The notes beneath the pieces were generated by a model. It searched no databases, had not been told where the DNA came from, and saw only the letters and a list, made by a program, of their open reading frames with translations. Made by a program: the position numbers and the translations under genes. Positions 62,188-64,000 of a stretch of 64,000 nucleotides of DNA are shown one piece after another. The stretch comes from Aureimonas sp. SA4125 (lineage in GTDB: Bacteria; Pseudomonadota; Alphaproteobacteria; Rhizobiales; Rhizobiaceae), in NCBI RefSeq assembly GCF_019973775.1, contig NZ_AP025032.1, forward strand, positions 3,720,001 to 3,784,000, in the 5' to 3' direction. How positions within the stretch are numbered: the first letter of the stretch is position 1; every line of letters begins with the position of its first letter.

Positions 62188-63165
62188 TCAGCCGGCGATG
62201 TCGATCACGCCGGCCTCGCCTGACTCCGTCCCGAAGGCCAGGCGCGCGCCCTTGGCGTCCCAACCCATGGTCCGCACCGGGCTCGCACCGGGGCGCCGCA
62301 ACACCGCCTCGCGGCTGTCGGCGAGGCGCACGGCGAGGATCATGCCGTCCTGATAGCCGATCGCCAGCATCTCCTCGACCGGGTGGCACGCAACGGATGT
62401 CACCATCGAATCGCCGCGGGTGCCCAGTTCCAGCGGCGCCTTGCCCATCGGACCGTCCTTGCCGGAAAAGGGCCAGAGGATCGCCGCCGGCGCTCCGGAG
62501 GTCGCGAGATACTTGCCCTTCACCGACCAGGACCAGCTCTTCACCTTGGCGGGATAGCCGGTCATCTTCATGTGCTTGCCGTCCTCGACCCGCCAGCCGT
62601 GGAGAGCATTCTCTTGCATGCGGGTGACGAGGAAGCGCCCGTCCGGCGAGAAGGCGATGCCAATATGCGCGCCCTTCCATTCGAGCGAGGCGGGGGCACT
62701 CTCGGTCGCGGCGAAGTAGAGCGACGCCCCGTCATAGCGCGCCGTCGCCAGGCGCATGCCCTTCGGCGCGAAGGCAATGTCCTCGACCGAGCGCGTATGG
62801 GGAAAATCCTTCACCTGGCCGTCGGCAAAGCGGACGCTCGCCGTGCGGCCGACGGCAAAGCCGACGCTGTCGTTCGGCCCGCCCGCCACGGCGTCGATCC
62901 ACTTGCGCTCGATACGGACGAGCTCGGCATGGCTTCCGTCCGCCTTGATCGCGACGACGCGCCCATCCTCGCCGCCGGTCAGGAGGCGGTGGGCGAAATG
63001 GTCGTAGCGGGCGGTGGTCAGCCCGCCCTGGTGCGCGGCGACGACGCGCTCGCCGCCGGCGGGAAAACGGACCGTCCCGTCGACAAGAGCGAAGACCGGT
63101 TCGCCCCCCAGAAACAATGCCGTCTCGACGAAAGCCTCGAAATCATACGGGGCAATCGAGGGCAT
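62188..63165 (-). CDS. WD40-repeat protein
   Basis: 325-aa beta-propeller of seven or so WD40-like blades without signal peptide (cytoplasmic). Blades include HFAHRLLTGGEDGRVVAIKAD, AFAPKGMRLATARYDGASLYF, AFSPDGRFLVTRMQENALHGW and CHPVEEMLAIGYQDGMILAVR. Such proteins are scaffolds. ATG 63165 overlaps the stop of the CobW-like GTPase (TGATG), so the two are translationally coupled. This pairing recurs in rhizobia, which suggests a zinc- or cobalt-related job, but that is inference. Confidence 0.85.
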   Translation of the reverse strand: MPSIAPYDFEAFVETALFLGGEPVFALVDGTVRFPAGGERVVAAHQGGLTTARYDHFAHRLLTGGEDGRVVAIKADGSHAELVRIERKWIDAVAGGPNDSVGFAVGRTASVRFADGQVKDFPHTRSVEDIAFAPKGMRLATARYDGASLYFAATESAPASLEWKGAHIGIAFSPDGRFLVTRMQENALHGWRVEDGKHMKMTGYPAKVKSWSWSVKGKYLATSGAPAAILWPFSGKDGPMGKAPLELGTRGDSMVTSVACHPVEEMLAIGYQDGMILAVRLADSREAVLRRPGASPVRTMGWDAKGARLAFGTESGEAGVIDIAG

Positions 63166-64000
63166 CAGGCATGAGCTTTCTGCTGGACGCGAGCGGAACA
63201 GGCGTCGAATTCGGCCGAGAGCGCCTCGCGGTCGAGGTTGCGACCGATGAAGACCAGTCGGCTCTCGCGCGCCTCGTTGTCACGCCAGGGACGCTGGTGA
63301 TCGCCCTCGACGATCATGTGCACGCCCTGCACGACGTAACGGTCGGGATCACCTGCGAAGGCGATGATGCCCTTCAGGCGCAGGATGTTCGGCCCCTGCT
63401 CCTGCGTCAGTGCCTGGATCCAGGGGAAGAACTTCTTCTGGTCGAGTTCGCCACCGCGCAGCGAGACGGAGGTGACCGTGATGTCGTGGATCGGCGAGGC
63501 GTGGCCGTGATGATCGTGGCCGGCGTGATCGTGGCCGGCATGATCGTGGTGGTCGTGCCCGTGGCCGTGATGGTCGTGGTGATGATGCTCGTGGTCGCAG
63601 TCGGGACCGCAGGCGTGCTCGTCGTGGCTCTGCTCGGCGGCCTCGATGAATTCGGGATCGGCATCGAGGACGCGGGAGAGATCGAAAGCACCCTGATCGA
63701 GCACGCGAGAGAGGTCGATGCCGGCGCGCTCGGTCTTGTGGATCACCGCATGCGGATTGATGGCCCGCACCGTCGCCTCGATCTTCGCCAGTTCCTGGGG
63801 GGTGACGAGATCGGTCTTGTTGAGGAGGATAACGTCGGCAAAGGCGATCTGGTCCTCGGCCTCGCGGCTGTCCTTCAGGCGGAGCGGCAGATGCTTCGCA
63901 TCGACCAGCGCGACGACGGCGTCGAGCCGGGTCTTGGCGCGCACGTCCTCGTCCATGAAGAAGGTCTGCGCCACCGGCACGGGATCGGCGAGGCCCGTCG
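63165..64000 (-). CDS. CobW/ZNG1-type metal GTPase (5' end beyond window)
   Basis: C-terminal part (278 codons) of a G3E GTPase of the COG0523/CobW group, reading in from the right edge, so the start and P-loop are missing. Visible: TGLADPVPVAQTFF, VALVDAKHL, ILLNKTDLV (base-specific NKxD) and the C-terminal CobW domain with KFFPWIQALTQEQ, RLKGIIAFAGDPDRYVVQGVH and RLVFIGRNLD. Between them is a His/Asp-rich stretch of about 50 residues (HEHHHHDHHGHGHDHHDHAG), a likely Zn2+ buffer as in ZigA or YeiR-type members. The gene stop overlaps the WD40 start. Confidence 0.9.
   Translation of the reverse strand, partial: TGLADPVPVAQTFFMDEDVRAKTRLDAVVALVDAKHLPLRLKDSREAEDQIAFADVILLNKTDLVTPQELAKIEATVRAINPHAVIHKTERAGIDLSRVLDQGAFDLSRVLDADPEFIEAAEQSHDEHACGPDCDHEHHHHDHHGHGHDHHDHAGHDHAGHDHHGHASPIHDITVTSVSLRGGELDQKKFFPWIQALTQEQGPNILRLKGIIAFAGDPDRYVVQGVHMIVEGDHQRPWRDNEARESRLVFIGRNLDREALSAEFDACSARVQQKAHA

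Noticed and set aside
63540..63600. Tandem repeat GTGATCGTG-like in the CobW gene as a non-coding repeat
   Set aside because: It is explained by His/Asp codons of the metal-binding loop in the GTPase.

Overview
The window reads as chromosome of a high-GC alphaproteobacterium, most likely in the Hyphomicrobiales (Rhizobiales). The pointers are Omp25/31-type outer-membrane proteins, an HWE-family histidine kinase, an aa3-type cytochrome oxidase subunit IV, a heterotetrameric sarcosine oxidase operon, a three-gene proton-translocating transhydrogenase, an R. etli-type asparaginase and a RirA-style iron box. Most of it is ordinary, densely packed core genome, with many 4-bp ATGA or GTGA overlaps.

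Layout. 1-9965: haloacid dehalogenase, L,D-transpeptidase, TM2 protein, HerA-like ATPase, HWE sensor kinase, and methylmalonyl-CoA mutase (mutA, mutB). 9966-16358: an accessory patch. An AT-rich HsdR_N-type nuclease gene is split by an IS66-type element that left a perfect 8-bp target duplication. It is followed by two identical IS5-family copies in inverted orientation that enclose an IS630 element with a -1 frameshift signal. 16359-26535: CorA-type transporter, the leftward pqqABCDE operon, divergent meaB (the mutase chaperone), a Tat-exported beta-helix protein, a NYN-LOTUS protein, asparaginase and a DUF3750 protein. 26632-32508: PfkB kinase, two paralogous outer-membrane beta-barrels each with its own terminator, cytochrome c, a thioredoxin-like protein, class I aldolase and a small membrane protein.

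32577-34028 holds a 3 x 20-bp tandem repeat and an IS256-family element. 34161-39333 is an iron-uptake cluster: imelysin, di-haem oxidoreductase, second imelysin-like protein and DUF1513 protein, preceded by a TGA-N9-TCA iron box. 39400-39990 is a toxin-antitoxin pair, and 40214-45432 is soxBDAG for sarcosine oxidation. 45654-48822 holds a membrane protein, a TPR lipoprotein and a DUF992 protein. 48987-52013 is pntAA-pntAB-pntB. 52090-57968 holds cytochrome oxidase subunit IV, a PfpI protein, RecX, a ParA-like protein with a defective P-loop, a class C26 amidotransferase, and a Ni/Co exporter with its DUF1007 partner. 58025-64000 ends with a second L,D-transpeptidase, a LysR regulator, ornithine decarboxylase behind a long structured leader, a GNAT protein, a WD40 protein and a truncated CobW-type GTPase.

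The metabolic themes are C1 and propionate carbon (mutAB, meaB, soxBDAG, PQQ), NADPH supply (pnt) and metal handling (iron cluster, NicO, CorA, CobW). I found no CRISPR array, rRNA or tRNA gene. The most notable items are the cleanly interrupted nuclease gene that can be reconstructed in frame, the nested IS5-IS630-IS5 structure, the iron box, and the ornithine decarboxylase leader with an Arg-rich upstream reading frame. I see no convincing new multi-gene defence or biosynthetic system.
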